Below are positions 5,191 to 12,614 of a DNA stretch of 23,810 nucleotides, one piece after another (within the stretch, counting starts at the first letter, position 1; the number at the start of each line of letters is the position of its first letter). The DNA is taken from positions 1-23,810 of the IMG/VR virus record IMGVR_UViG_3300012920_000266; one strand, written 5' to 3'. Both the position numbers and the translations under genes were made by a program. The notes under the pieces are model-generated. The model saw nothing but the letters and a program-made list of their open reading frames with translations, ran no database searches and was not told the DNA's origin. Source of the DNA: a virus.

Positions 5191-6151
5191 AGAAGTTCTA
5201 GACCTAGATCAAATAAAAAAACTTGAGGGAACTTTTATAACTGAAAAACACATTGATCATTTAATAGAAGAAAATACTATCGTTACTAATAAAAGTGGCA
5301 AATTAATTGCTGTTTTAATTAAGAATGCTATTGATAAAAATATTTTAAATTCAAGTAGATCATCATTTAGAAAAGCTGGTAAACGTGGTTCTAATAATAG
5401 AGGCATGGCTTCTGGATTAATAAGTCAGTTTTACAAAGTAGGCGACAAGATAGGCGACAGAACTATAGGGAAGATTGATGGTACTAGATATACACCAATC
5501 AATATTAAAAATGGCAAATTATCAAAAACAAGTTACGCATTAACTGTAAACAGTAGTACAGTAGGATTTAGTGATAGATACCCAAGAATACCTTATTGCA
5601 GAACAACAGCTTTTAGTCAAAAACACTTAAAAGAATATAATTTAATGATACCTTATATAAAACAAATAGATAATCTTTATAAACAGTACGCACCATACAA
5701 TTATGATTTACAAAAAAAAGTTGCTGATGCGACAAGTCAAGATTTTGTTATTAAAGGCACAGCATTTACCACAGCTACAGTAAACAGAAATTATAGAACA
5801 GCATGTCATTATGATGCTGGAGATTTTAAACATGGGTTTGGTAATTTAGGTGTTTTATCTGTAGGCAATTATAAAGGAGCTTATACTGTGATTCCTAAGT
5901 TCGGCATAGGTTTGAATTTAAGAGATGGAGATGTAGCTTTATTTGATGTACATGAATTACATGGTAATACTGAAATAAAACAGATTGGATATTCTGAAAG
6001 GATTAGTGTAGTTTGTTATTATCGAGAAAAAATGATTTACTGTGGAAACTCAGAATATGAATTAAATCGTGCTAAACAAGGCACTAAAACAATATTTAAT
6101 GATGAAGAAAAAAAAAGGGCGAAAGAAATTTACGCAAAATTAAATGTTTAA
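5171..6151 (+). CDS. TET/JBP-family 2-oxoglutarate/Fe(II) DNA base dioxygenase (5mYOX type)
   Basis: A 326-residue protein. The double-stranded beta-helix core starts near residue 195 with AFTTATVNRNYRTACHYD. H213 and D215 form the HxD iron motif, H264 in HELHGN is the distal iron ligand, and R277 in ERISVVCYYREK is the 2-oxoglutarate-binding arginine. GFGNLGVL (222-229) and GAYTVIPKFG (236-245) are hallmarks of phage TET/JBP proteins, which oxidise the methyl group of a 5-methylpyrimidine in DNA (5-methylcytosine or thymine) to hydroxymethyl. The 190-residue N-terminal part includes a basic patch (65-77) and a conserved-looking CRTTAF segment. The gene overlaps the ParB-like gene by 20 bases and is followed by a glycosyltransferase, the typical arrangement for making glycosylated bases. 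The substrate base cannot be told from sequence. All catalytic residues are present. Confidence 0.9.
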   Translation: MKQIIAKEVLDLDQIKKLEGTFITEKHIDHLIEENTIVTNKSGKLIAVLIKNAIDKNILNSSRSSFRKAGKRGSNNRGMASGLISQFYKVGDKIGDRTIGKIDGTRYTPINIKNGKLSKTSYALTVNSSTVGFSDRYPRIPYCRTTAFSQKHLKEYNLMIPYIKQIDNLYKQYAPYNYDLQKKVADATSQDFVIKGTAFTTATVNRNYRTACHYDAGDFKHGFGNLGVLSVGNYKGAYTVIPKFGIGLNLRDGDVALFDVHELHGNTEIKQIGYSERISVVCYYREKMIYCGNSEYELNRAKQGTKTIFNDEEKKRAKEIYAKLNV

Positions 6152-6950
6152 TATGCATTATGCTATGGCAAATACAGTAATTGAAGAACCATTGATTTAC
6201 CCTATTTTAATACCAACTAAAAATAGACCTGAGGGTAAAAGTTTTAAATTATTACAAGATTTACCATGTCATAAATACATTATAGTTGAACCACAAGATT
6301 TTGAAAAATATATACATTTAAACGAAGACTATACAGTAATTAAAATGCCAGAAAACAACATGGGATTACCTTATGCTAGAAACTTTTTAAAAAAATTTGC
6401 AGAAAAAAAGTATGATTGGTGGTGGCAGATAGATGATGATATAAGTGGATTTTTTGAAACTAAAAATAGAAAAAACGTAAAAATATCGCCTGATAAAGCC
6501 CTCTACGAAGCCCAACAACTCTTTAAAAAGCTTCCTGTCGCTATAGGTAGCTTAGAATATCAACAATTTGCATGGTCACAAACTAAAGATTTTAAACTCA
6601 ACAGCTATGCTGATTGCGTTGTATGTTTTAACACAAAAAGGACAAAACCCTACTCTTACGACAATAATCAACAACTTAAACAAGATAGGGATATGGTGTT
6701 ACAAGTTTTAAGTGATGGTCAGTTTACAATGAGAACAAGTACAATATCATTCGGCGCACCAACTATGGGTACTAATAAAGGTGGGTTACAATCAGTCTAT
6801 AGAGCAGAAAAAGAAAAAACATCAGTAGAAAATTTAATCAAAAAATGGGGAAAAAACATAGTAACCATGCAGATTAAAGATCAAGCACAGGGTAAACGAT
6901 ATGATGCAAAAATTAATTGGAAAAGATTCAAAGTTAATATAAATGTTTAA
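6144..6950 (+). CDS. TET-associated glycosyltransferase (TAGT-like, GT-A fold)
   Basis: A 268-residue protein. YPILIPTKNRPEG (about 19-31) is the nucleotide-sugar-binding start of a GT-A fold, MGLPYARN (73-80) lies in the usual helix, and WWWQIDDD (92-99) supplies the metal-binding DxD motif (D97, D99). FGAPTMGTNKGG lies near the C-terminal active-site region. This matches the glycosyltransferases encoded next to phage TET/JBP dioxygenases, which are thought to add sugar to hydroxymethylated bases. It overlaps the dioxygenase gene by eight bases, so the two are likely co-translated. The start is uncertain: ATG at 6144, 6153 or 6165 are all in frame and none has a strong ribosome site. The sugar donor is unknown. 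Confidence 0.82.
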   Translation: MFNMHYAMANTVIEEPLIYPILIPTKNRPEGKSFKLLQDLPCHKYIIVEPQDFEKYIHLNEDYTVIKMPENNMGLPYARNFLKKFAEKKYDWWWQIDDDISGFFETKNRKNVKISPDKALYEAQQLFKKLPVAIGSLEYQQFAWSQTKDFKLNSYADCVVCFNTKRTKPYSYDNNQQLKQDRDMVLQVLSDGQFTMRTSTISFGAPTMGTNKGGLQSVYRAEKEKTSVENLIKKWGKNIVTMQIKDQAQGKRYDAKINWKRFKVNINV

Positions 6951-6952
6951 GT

Positions 6953-7285
6953 ATGGCAAGACCAATTAAAAAAGTAGATACACAAGCTATACAAAAATTA
7001 GCACAAATGCACTGCACATATGAAGAAATAGCAGAGTTTTTAGATGTTAGCACTAAGACTTTACAAAGGAATTATGTCCACCTTATAAAAAAGGGACGAG
7101 AGATGGGCAAAATAAGTTTAAGACGTGCACAGTTTGAAAAAGCGATAGGTGGTAATGTAGCTATGATGATATGGCTAGGGAAACAACATTTAGATCAAAG
7201 AGATAAAATTGAACAAACTAATTACAATGAACCACTACCACTTATAATTGAAGCTAAATCAGAAAATGGCAAAGAAAAAAGGTAA
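6953..7285 (+). CDS. terS: Terminase small subunit (HTH type)
   Basis: A 110-residue protein beginning MARPIKKVDTQAIQKLAQMH. Residues 17-45 form a helix-turn-helix (CTYEEIAEFLDVSTKTLQRN), followed by KISLRRAQFEKAIGGN and MMIWLGKQHLDQRDK (about 75-89). The order GRPxK, HTH with C.x.EIA..L.VS..TL.R, SLRR.QF..A..GN..M.IWLGKQ.L.Q is a common small-terminase pattern in siphoviruses. It binds the packaging site on the concatemer and recruits the large subunit. It is about 1.6 kb upstream of the large subunit, with several small genes between, rather than adjacent. Confidence 0.75.
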   Translation: MARPIKKVDTQAIQKLAQMHCTYEEIAEFLDVSTKTLQRNYVHLIKKGREMGKISLRRAQFEKAIGGNVAMMIWLGKQHLDQRDKIEQTNYNEPLPLIIEAKSENGKEKR

Positions 7286-7424
7286 TCTATTTGGACAAAC
7301 TGTTGAATATACAAAAACTATTAAAGGTACTTCTATTGGAAGAAAACCTATAACAAGCACTATGAACAAAAACACTAGAAGACAAAAAGGGAAAGGCAAG
7401 TACCGTGGCCAAGGGAAGAAATAA
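7266..7424 (+). CDS. 52-residue very basic protein
   Basis: ATG at 7266 overlaps the end of the terminase small subunit by 20 bases in another frame and ends TAA at 7422-7424. The product begins MAKKKGNLFGQTVEYTKTIK and ends with a TSTMNKNTRRQKGKGKYRGQ tail. The IGRKP-x-TSTMNK...KYRGQGK pattern is one I recall from small proteins near packaging genes in marine phages. The function is unknown. The density of lysine and arginine suggests nucleic-acid binding. No strong ribosome site is visible, so coupling with the upstream gene is likely. Confidence 0.6.
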   Translation: MAKKKGNLFGQTVEYTKTIKGTSIGRKPITSTMNKNTRRQKGKGKYRGQGKK

Positions 7425-7614
7425 CTTTTATCCTGATGGTACATTTATACCATATCAAATGCCTCAAGACTTTAGGAAATCAACAACTAAAGAAGCATGT
7501 GGTAACTGTGGTATGTACTCTAATAGAAGATCATTTTGTGGTGTATTCCAAACTATAGGTGTAAAGGATAATTTTATTTGTGGTAAGTGGAGAGAAAGAC
7601 ACTTTAAAAGATAA
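7405..7614 (+). CDS. Small four-cysteine protein, probable metal-binding
   Basis: GTG at 7405 follows AAAGG with eight bases of spacing and overlaps the previous gene by 20 bases. The 69-residue product has CGNC (C32, C35), then FCG (C45) and FICGKW (C59): C-x2-C-x9-C-x13-C. This could bind zinc or an iron-sulfur cluster. The last pair followed by GKW is loosely reminiscent of high-potential iron-sulfur proteins, but the spacing differs, so I do not claim that. It may assist packaging or capsid assembly, judging only by position. Confidence 0.6.
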   Translation: MAKGRNNFYPDGTFIPYQMPQDFRKSTTKEACGNCGMYSNRRSFCGVFQTIGVKDNFICGKWRERHFKR

Positions 7615-7637
7615 ATCTTATATGATAAACAACCTTT

Positions 7638-7919
7638 ATGGCAAAATATAAAGGTAGATCAGTTAAACTTAACAAACCAATGCGTGGTGACGTTAAAAAA
7701 TTTAAAGTCTTTGTTCGTAATCGTAAAACAGGGCGAGTAGTCAAAGTTAATTTTGGAGATAAAAATTTAACTATCAAAAAAAATATACCAGCTAGAAAAA
7801 GATCATTTATGGCGAGGTTTCGTCCTATCTTGGCTAAAGCTAGAAGATCAGGTAAGCAACTCAACACCACACCTGTTTATTGGGCTGTTAAATCATGGCA
7901 GAAAGGTTTTAGAATATGA
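7638..7919 (+). CDS. Conserved phage protein of the KVNFGD type (93 aa)
   Basis: The product contains KKFKVFVRNRKTGRVVKVNF then GDKNLTIKKNIPARKRSFMA and RF, and ends TPVYWAVKSWQKGF. The signature F.V.V.N..TG.V.KV.FGD.....K....AR.SF.AR......YW....W is shared by small proteins or terminal domains I recall in many tailed phages near head or packaging genes. The function is not established to my knowledge. The protein is basic. The ATG at 7638 has no strong ribosome site. A 23-base gap precedes it, one of the few gaps in this operon. The TGA overlaps the next ATG. Confidence 0.65.
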   Translation: MAKYKGRSVKLNKPMRGDVKKFKVFVRNRKTGRVVKVNFGDKNLTIKKNIPARKRSFMARFRPILAKARRSGKQLNTTPVYWAVKSWQKGFRI

Positions 7920-8017
7920 TTGATAGGATTGCATTCGCTATATTTGGATTCTTTGATAAGTTAGGAGAATTAATAGATAAGTTATTTGTAGAAAAAAAAA
8001 GGAAAAAGAAAAAATAA
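7916..8017 (+). CDS. 33-residue peptide with amphipathic helix and basic tail
   Basis: ATG at 7916 overlaps the previous stop as ATGA. The peptide MIDRIAFAIFGFFDKLGELI continues with a short helix and ends in a run of lysines and one arginine (last eight residues). Residues 5-13 are hydrophobic but short for a full membrane span. Such a helix plus lysine tail occurs in small phage membrane-active peptides. No family is recognised. The exact stop/start overlap supports it. Confidence 0.5.
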   Translation: MIDRIAFAIFGFFDKLGELIDKLFVEKKRKKKK

Positions 8018-8020
8018 TTT

Positions 8021-8104
8021 ATGGGTAGGACAATGAACTATTACTTTACAGGAATATTGATATTAGGTTTTGTATTACTTGCATTTTGTGTGAGGCCAAT
8101 GTGA
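8021..8104 (+). CDS. 27-residue single-span membrane peptide
   Basis: ATG at 8021 (or ATG at 8033, closer to the TAGGA site at 8026-8030) reads MGRTMNYYFTGILILGFVLL plus seven residues, and ends TGA at 8102-8104. Residues 7-23 form one membrane span. The stop overlaps the GTG of the next gene as GTGA. Together with the next gene it forms a pair of small membrane proteins before the large terminase gene. A lysis or membrane role is possible but unproven. Confidence 0.45.
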   Translation: MGRTMNYYFTGILILGFVLLAFCVRPM

Positions 8105-8523
8105 GCAACAAACCATTAACCATTTCTGAAGAAGCAAAAGTTTCAATGCCTATGAAGACAGTAGCTAGTCTTATATCAATAGTTGCAATAGGTGTATGGG
8201 GATACTTTGGAATAATAGAAACTCAAAATCAATTATCTACAAGATTAGAATTAATGGAAAAAGATTTAACTGAAAATACAGATTTTAGAATTAAGTGGCC
8301 AAGAGGACAATTAGGTTCTTTACCAGCAGATAGCGAACAGTTTATGTTAATAGAAGATTTATATAAACAAGTTGAAAAGTTACAAGTACAACAAGAATCA
8401 GGTATGCATAATAAAGTTAATATTGAGTTTTTACAAAAACAAGTAGAAAAGCTTTTAGATGATGTAGAAAAATTAAAAGATGCAAATAGAGAGATAGTTT
8501 ATAAAAATGGGAGTTATAATTGA
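8101..8523 (+). CDS. Membrane-anchored coiled-coil protein (140 aa, GTG start)
   Basis: GTG at 8101 overlaps the previous TGA. A TTG 15 bases upstream is less likely. Residues about 19-40 (TVASLISIVAIGVWGYFGII) form a membrane span. The segment FRIKWPRGQLGSLPADSEQF, followed by MLIEDL, is one I recall as highly conserved in small proteins of marine phages. The rest (from about 90) is coiled coil with heptads such as LQKQVEKLLDDVEKLKDA. It would be anchored in the inner membrane with the coil in the periplasm or cytoplasm. Its role is unknown. A spanin- or holin-related function is conceivable from topology, but terminase-region position gives no direct support. Confidence 0.65.
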   Translation: MSNKPLTISEEAKVSMPMKTVASLISIVAIGVWGYFGIIETQNQLSTRLELMEKDLTENTDFRIKWPRGQLGSLPADSEQFMLIEDLYKQVEKLQVQQESGMHNKVNIEFLQKQVEKLLDDVEKLKDANREIVYKNGSYN

Positions 8524-8735
8524 CCGAGTTAGTAGTAGCATTATTGATGTTTGTTAATGGAGAAATCAAGGAAGCAAGATTGCAAGTTGATGGTATGGCA
8601 CAATGTTTGCGTGGTAAAAGACAAGCTGAAAGACAATATAGTGAATCTGTATCTTATAAATGTTATAAAGGAATGGCAGAATTAGAATCTAACATTGATG
8701 GTAGTAAAAGCATCAAGAAACTGATTTTAGAATGA
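8520..8735 (+). CDS. Small two-cysteine protein of unknown function (TTG start)
   Basis: TTG at 8520 overlaps the previous TGA (TTGA), and GGGAG lies six bases upstream, so this unusual start is well supported. The 71-residue product begins MTELVVALLMFVNGEIKEAR, a short hydrophobic stretch, and has two cysteines (C29 in AQCLRGKRQAER and C48 in SYKCYKG) that could pair in the periplasm. I recall similar small proteins with the same order of neighbours in marine phages, but no function. The stop overlaps the next ATG. Confidence 0.6.
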   Translation: MTELVVALLMFVNGEIKEARLQVDGMAQCLRGKRQAERQYSESVSYKCYKGMAELESNIDGSKSIKKLILE

Positions 8736-8953
8736 AATTTATTCTAGTTTTATCTCTTTGTTCATCTTTAACACAAACATGTCAAACTTTAGGAATACCA
8801 CCAGAAAGATTTGATACTTGGTCAGAATGTGTTAAATCTGGTGCAGAACAAATAATAAAAACTACAGAAAGATTTGAAGAAAAATTTAATAAACAAAGAT
8901 TGGTTGTAAGTTATTTTTGCAATGAAGATCACTCTAACAAAACCACAACATGA
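8732..8953 (+). CDS. Small cysteine-containing exported-like protein (73 aa)
   Basis: ATG at 8732 overlaps the previous stop as ATGA. The start MKFILVLSLCSSLTQTCQTL looks like a weak signal peptide or membrane start, with cysteines at 10, 17, 33 and 63. The rest is helical, with DTWSECVKSG and a helix to FCNEDH. Its pairing with the upstream two-cysteine gene suggests a conserved gene couple. It overlaps the terminase large subunit gene by 32 bases. The function is unknown. Confidence 0.55.
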   Translation: MKFILVLSLCSSLTQTCQTLGIPPERFDTWSECVKSGAEQIIKTTERFEEKFNKQRLVVSYFCNEDHSNKTTT

Positions 8954-10157
8954 AGTATCGTCATCTGATAAAAGATTTAGAGTATTAGTATCTGGTCGTA
9001 GGTTTGGTAAAACTTATTTATGCATAACTGAGATGATGAAATATGCTTCGAAAGTAAAACAAAATATTTGGTATGTAGCACCAACTTTTAAAATGGCTAG
9101 GGAGATAGTGTGGTCGCAGTTAAAAGAAATATTACACAGTTTTAATTGGGTTGATACTATCAATGAATCTAACTTACAAATTACAATAAAAAAAACAGGC
9201 AGTAAAATATCATTAAAAGGTTGTGAGAATTACGATAGTCTTAGGGGGACAGGATTAGATTTTTTAATACTTGATGAGTTTGCAGATATAGATGAAAAAG
9301 CTTGGACAGAAGTTTTAAGGGCATCTGTTGCTGATACAGTTGGGGATGTACTTATGTGTGGGTCGCCTAAAGGTTTTGGTAATTGGGCATATCGTATGTA
9401 CTTAAAAGGTAAGGAAGACAAGGAATGGGATAGTTTTCAATTTACTACTTTGCAAGGTGGTATGGTTAGTAAAGAAGAAATAGAACAAGCTAAACAAGAC
9501 ATTGATATTAGAACATTTAGACAAGAGTTTGAGGGTACGTTTGAAAACTATGCTGGTGCTGTATATTATAACTTTCATGCTGTAGAAAACGTAAAAGAAA
9601 AAAAAATAGATTGGTCAAAACCTTTACATATTGGTCTTGATTTTAACGTAGATCCAATGAGTGCCTCAGTTGCACAAATTGATAAAGATATAATTCACTT
9701 CGTTGATGAGATAGTAATTTATTCAAGTAATACTGATGAAATGGTAGAAGAAATAAGAAACAGATATGGAAGTAAAACTAAAATTTTTGTTTATCCTGAC
9801 CCAGCATGTCGGCAACGTAAAACTTCTGCTGGTGGTAGAACTGATTTAACTATACTGCAAAATGCTGGCTTTAATGTAAAATGTAAATTAAAACATAGCC
9901 CTATTAGAGATCGTATCAATGCGGTAAACTCAAGATTAAAATCTGCTGATGGTAAAAGGTATATTTTTGTTTCTCCATCTTGCAAAACTATGATAAAAGG
10001 TTTACAAAGGCAGATATACAAGGAAAACACAAATATTCCTGACAAGGAAGAAGGCTTTGATCATATGAACGATAGTATCGGATATTTAATAGAAATAGTA
10101 AAACCTTTAATAGCACAATCTCAACCTTTTAAACCTAGTAGATGGACACATAAATAA
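8922..10157 (+). CDS. terL: Terminase large subunit (ATPase-nuclease)
   Basis: A 411-residue packaging motor. The ATPase domain has the Walker A-like box SGRRFGKT (24-31), Walker B FLILDE (114-119, with catalytic E119) and the coupling motif CGSPKG (146-151). The nuclease domain, RNase H-like, shows HIGLDFNVDP (first Asp near 239), VYPDPA (second Asp) and DHMNDSIGYL (C-terminal Asp). It cuts the genome at the packaging site and drives DNA into the procapsid through the portal. Length is usual for the phage large terminase family. The start is ATG at 8922, within the end of the previous gene. The final TAA shares a base with the portal ATG (TAATG). Confidence 0.92.
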   Translation: MKITLTKPQHEVSSSDKRFRVLVSGRRFGKTYLCITEMMKYASKVKQNIWYVAPTFKMAREIVWSQLKEILHSFNWVDTINESNLQITIKKTGSKISLKGCENYDSLRGTGLDFLILDEFADIDEKAWTEVLRASVADTVGDVLMCGSPKGFGNWAYRMYLKGKEDKEWDSFQFTTLQGGMVSKEEIEQAKQDIDIRTFRQEFEGTFENYAGAVYYNFHAVENVKEKKIDWSKPLHIGLDFNVDPMSASVAQIDKDIIHFVDEIVIYSSNTDEMVEEIRNRYGSKTKIFVYPDPACRQRKTSAGGRTDLTILQNAGFNVKCKLKHSPIRDRINAVNSRLKSADGKRYIFVSPSCKTMIKGLQRQIYKENTNIPDKEEGFDHMNDSIGYLIEIVKPLIAQSQPFKPSRWTHK

Positions 10158-11572
10158 TGGCTTACGAAAGAGATGAAATTTTAGATACCCATAAGGATTA
10201 CAAAGAAAACGTAAATCTTTGGGAATATTACATAAGATCATTTAATGGTGGTTACGATTATATGGTAGGTCAATATCTTAATAGATACAACTTAGAACTT
10301 GATAACGAATTTAATCAAAGACTTGCGAACACTCCTTGTGATAATCATTGTAAAAATATAATTCAAATTTATTCATCATTTTTGTTTAGGGTAAAACCTA
10401 GTAGAGATTTTGGTGCTATGGCTGATGAGCCTAGTTTAGAATCATTCTTAAAAGATACTGACCTTGAGGGTAACAGTTTTGATTCAGTAATTAAACAAGC
10501 ACAAAATTATTCTTCTATTTATGGTCATTGTTTTATGATCTTAGATAAACCTAAAATTCAAACTAATACTAGAGCAGAAGAACTACAACAAGATATTAGA
10601 CCTTATCTTTCAATTATTACACCAGAAAATGTTTTAGATTGGAATTTTAAAAGGGAGTTAAATGGTAAATATACTTTAGACTACTTAAAAATTAGAGAAG
10701 AAGTAGATCGTGATGGTGGAACTTATATGAGGCTGTGGTATCTTGATAGAGTAGATACTGTTTACATGAAAGACGATAGAACTGAGCCTGTTGTAATAGA
10801 TACTGCCGATAATCTGATTGGCAAAATACCAGCAGTTATTTTATATAATGCTAAGTCACACAAACGAGGCATTGGTCAATCAGATCTAGTAGATATTGCT
10901 GATTTACAAAAATCTATTTACAATGAATTTTCTGAAATAGAACAATTAATAAGATTAACAAACCACCCATCATTAGTTAAAACTCCAAGTGTAAATGCTA
11001 GTGCTGGTGCTGGTGCTATTATAGAAATGCCTGATGAAATGGAACCAAATTTAAAACCATATCTACTTCAACCATCTGGTCAAAACTTACAAGCAATTAT
11101 GGATTCTATAAATTCAAAAGTAAACACTATCAACAGGATAGCACACACAGGTGCAGTAAGAACTACTAAAACGCAAGTATCATCTGGAATAGCTTTGCAA
11201 ACTGAGTTTGAAATGTTAAACGCAAGACTATCAGAAAAGGCAGATAATCTTCAAATAGCAGAAGAACAATTATTTAGATTATACGCATTATTTCAAAATG
11301 CTATGTTTGATGGAGAAATAAATTATCCTGACAGTTTCAATATTAGAGATTATGCGGCTGACCTAGTTTATTACCAACAAGCAAAAGCATTAAATTTAGA
11401 TTCGCCTACATTTGCTAAAGAAGTTGATAAAGAAATAGCTAGAGCAGTAATTGATGATAATGAAAAATTAAATATGATCTTTGACGAAATAGAACAACAA
11501 AAAGAACTTGGACAATTTACACAAGACGAGGCAGAACAACCTGATCAAGAGGTAGAGGAAGAAGAAGTTTAA
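10157..11572 (+). CDS. Portal protein
   Basis: A 471-residue protein directly after the large terminase, sharing the TAATG junction. It contains AYERDEILDTHKDYKENVNL at the start, a segment IIQIYSSFLFR, an ITPENVLDWNF motif (about 153-163), GKIPAVILYNAKSHKRGIGQSDLVDIADLQKSIYNE with the characteristic P...L......G.SDL.DI..LQ..IYNE portal core (about 224-255), and an acidic C-terminal tail rich in Glu. The portal forms the dodecameric vertex ring through which DNA enters and to which the connector attaches. Fold match is to DUF4055/SPP1-type portals by pattern only. Confidence 0.88.
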   Translation: MAYERDEILDTHKDYKENVNLWEYYIRSFNGGYDYMVGQYLNRYNLELDNEFNQRLANTPCDNHCKNIIQIYSSFLFRVKPSRDFGAMADEPSLESFLKDTDLEGNSFDSVIKQAQNYSSIYGHCFMILDKPKIQTNTRAEELQQDIRPYLSIITPENVLDWNFKRELNGKYTLDYLKIREEVDRDGGTYMRLWYLDRVDTVYMKDDRTEPVVIDTADNLIGKIPAVILYNAKSHKRGIGQSDLVDIADLQKSIYNEFSEIEQLIRLTNHPSLVKTPSVNASAGAGAIIEMPDEMEPNLKPYLLQPSGQNLQAIMDSINSKVNTINRIAHTGAVRTTKTQVSSGIALQTEFEMLNARLSEKADNLQIAEEQLFRLYALFQNAMFDGEINYPDSFNIRDYAADLVYYQQAKALNLDSPTFAKEVDKEIARAVIDDNEKLNMIFDEIEQQKELGQFTQDEAEQPDQEVEEEEV

Positions 11573-11575
11573 TGA

Positions 11576-12607
11576 ATGGCGGATATTGTAGAAAACTTTG
11601 CGAATTATCGTATTAGGGCTATAGAAGTAGCAGAAGCAGAATACTACGAACAATTAATTACGACCTTAGATAAAATTGAAAGAGAAGTTGTTTCTTTAGC
11701 TGGTAAAAAATTACCATTAGATAATCAAGGAAGATTATTTGAACTTAAATCAGCCATAGCAGTTCAACCTTTAATTAGGCAAGTTTTAGAAAAAGAATAT
11801 TTAACTTGGTCAGATAATGTAGTTAGACAAGGTTATACAAAACAAGCTAAGCGAATAGAAAAAGCTTTTAAAACTATAGGCAATATTCCTATAGAGTTTC
11901 AGCAACTTACTGAATCTGATTTAACATTAATACAAAATTTAAAAAGACAATCATTTACACAATTTAAAGATATATCAAATACATTTACTAGAACACTATC
12001 TCAAAAAGTTTATCAATATACACTTATCAATGCTGACCCTATAGATTTAGAAAAAGAATTAAGGCAAACTATAAATGGTATTTATGCAAGTGCTGATGAC
12101 AGAGAAATAAATAAATTAGTAAAAACAATAAAAGCAGATGATATTAGATTAAAAAAAATGGACAGAAGATCAGCAACAGCTAAAGCTTTGAGGCAGAAAC
12201 TTGACAAAAATATAGCAATATTACAGTCAAAATATGCTTCAGATAGGGCTGGAGAAAACATGAAAAGATATGCTGGACAACTATTAAATGATTCGTTAAG
12301 ACAATTTGATGCACAGTTAAATTTAGCAAAAAGCAAAGATGCTGGTTTAACTTTTGTAAAATATTTTGGTAGCATAATACCTACTACCAGAAGACATTGT
12401 TCGCTTGTAAGGTCAGGCAGTTATGACAAAAGAGCAAGTGGACTATTTACGATTGATGAAGTACGAAAACTATGGTCATCAAGAAGTTGGTCAGGGAAAC
12501 AATCTGGCGATCCTCTTATTGTTCGTGGTGGGTATAACTGTCGTCATCAATGGAGCTATGTCAATCCTGATTGGTATGACAAAGTGGGCAATTTAATAAT
12601 TGAATAG
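11576..12607 (+). CDS. Head morphogenesis / minor capsid protein (Mu gpF-like)
   Basis: A 343-residue protein after the portal. The long N-terminal part is helical and charged. The C-terminal part has TTRRHCSLVRSG (about 271-282), FTIDEVRKLW and RGGYNCRHQW (about 317-326), the Cys/His-containing signature typical of Mu gpF / SPP1 gp7-type minor head proteins, which attach to the portal inside the procapsid and may be ejected. GAGGAAGAAG at the end of the portal gene serves as the ribosome site. The C-terminal C and H residues could bind a metal. Confidence 0.8.
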   Translation: MADIVENFANYRIRAIEVAEAEYYEQLITTLDKIEREVVSLAGKKLPLDNQGRLFELKSAIAVQPLIRQVLEKEYLTWSDNVVRQGYTKQAKRIEKAFKTIGNIPIEFQQLTESDLTLIQNLKRQSFTQFKDISNTFTRTLSQKVYQYTLINADPIDLEKELRQTINGIYASADDREINKLVKTIKADDIRLKKMDRRSATAKALRQKLDKNIAILQSKYASDRAGENMKRYAGQLLNDSLRQFDAQLNLAKSKDAGLTFVKYFGSIIPTTRRHCSLVRSGSYDKRASGLFTIDEVRKLWSSRSWSGKQSGDPLIVRGGYNCRHQWSYVNPDWYDKVGNLIIE

Positions 12608-12614
12608 GAGTAAA

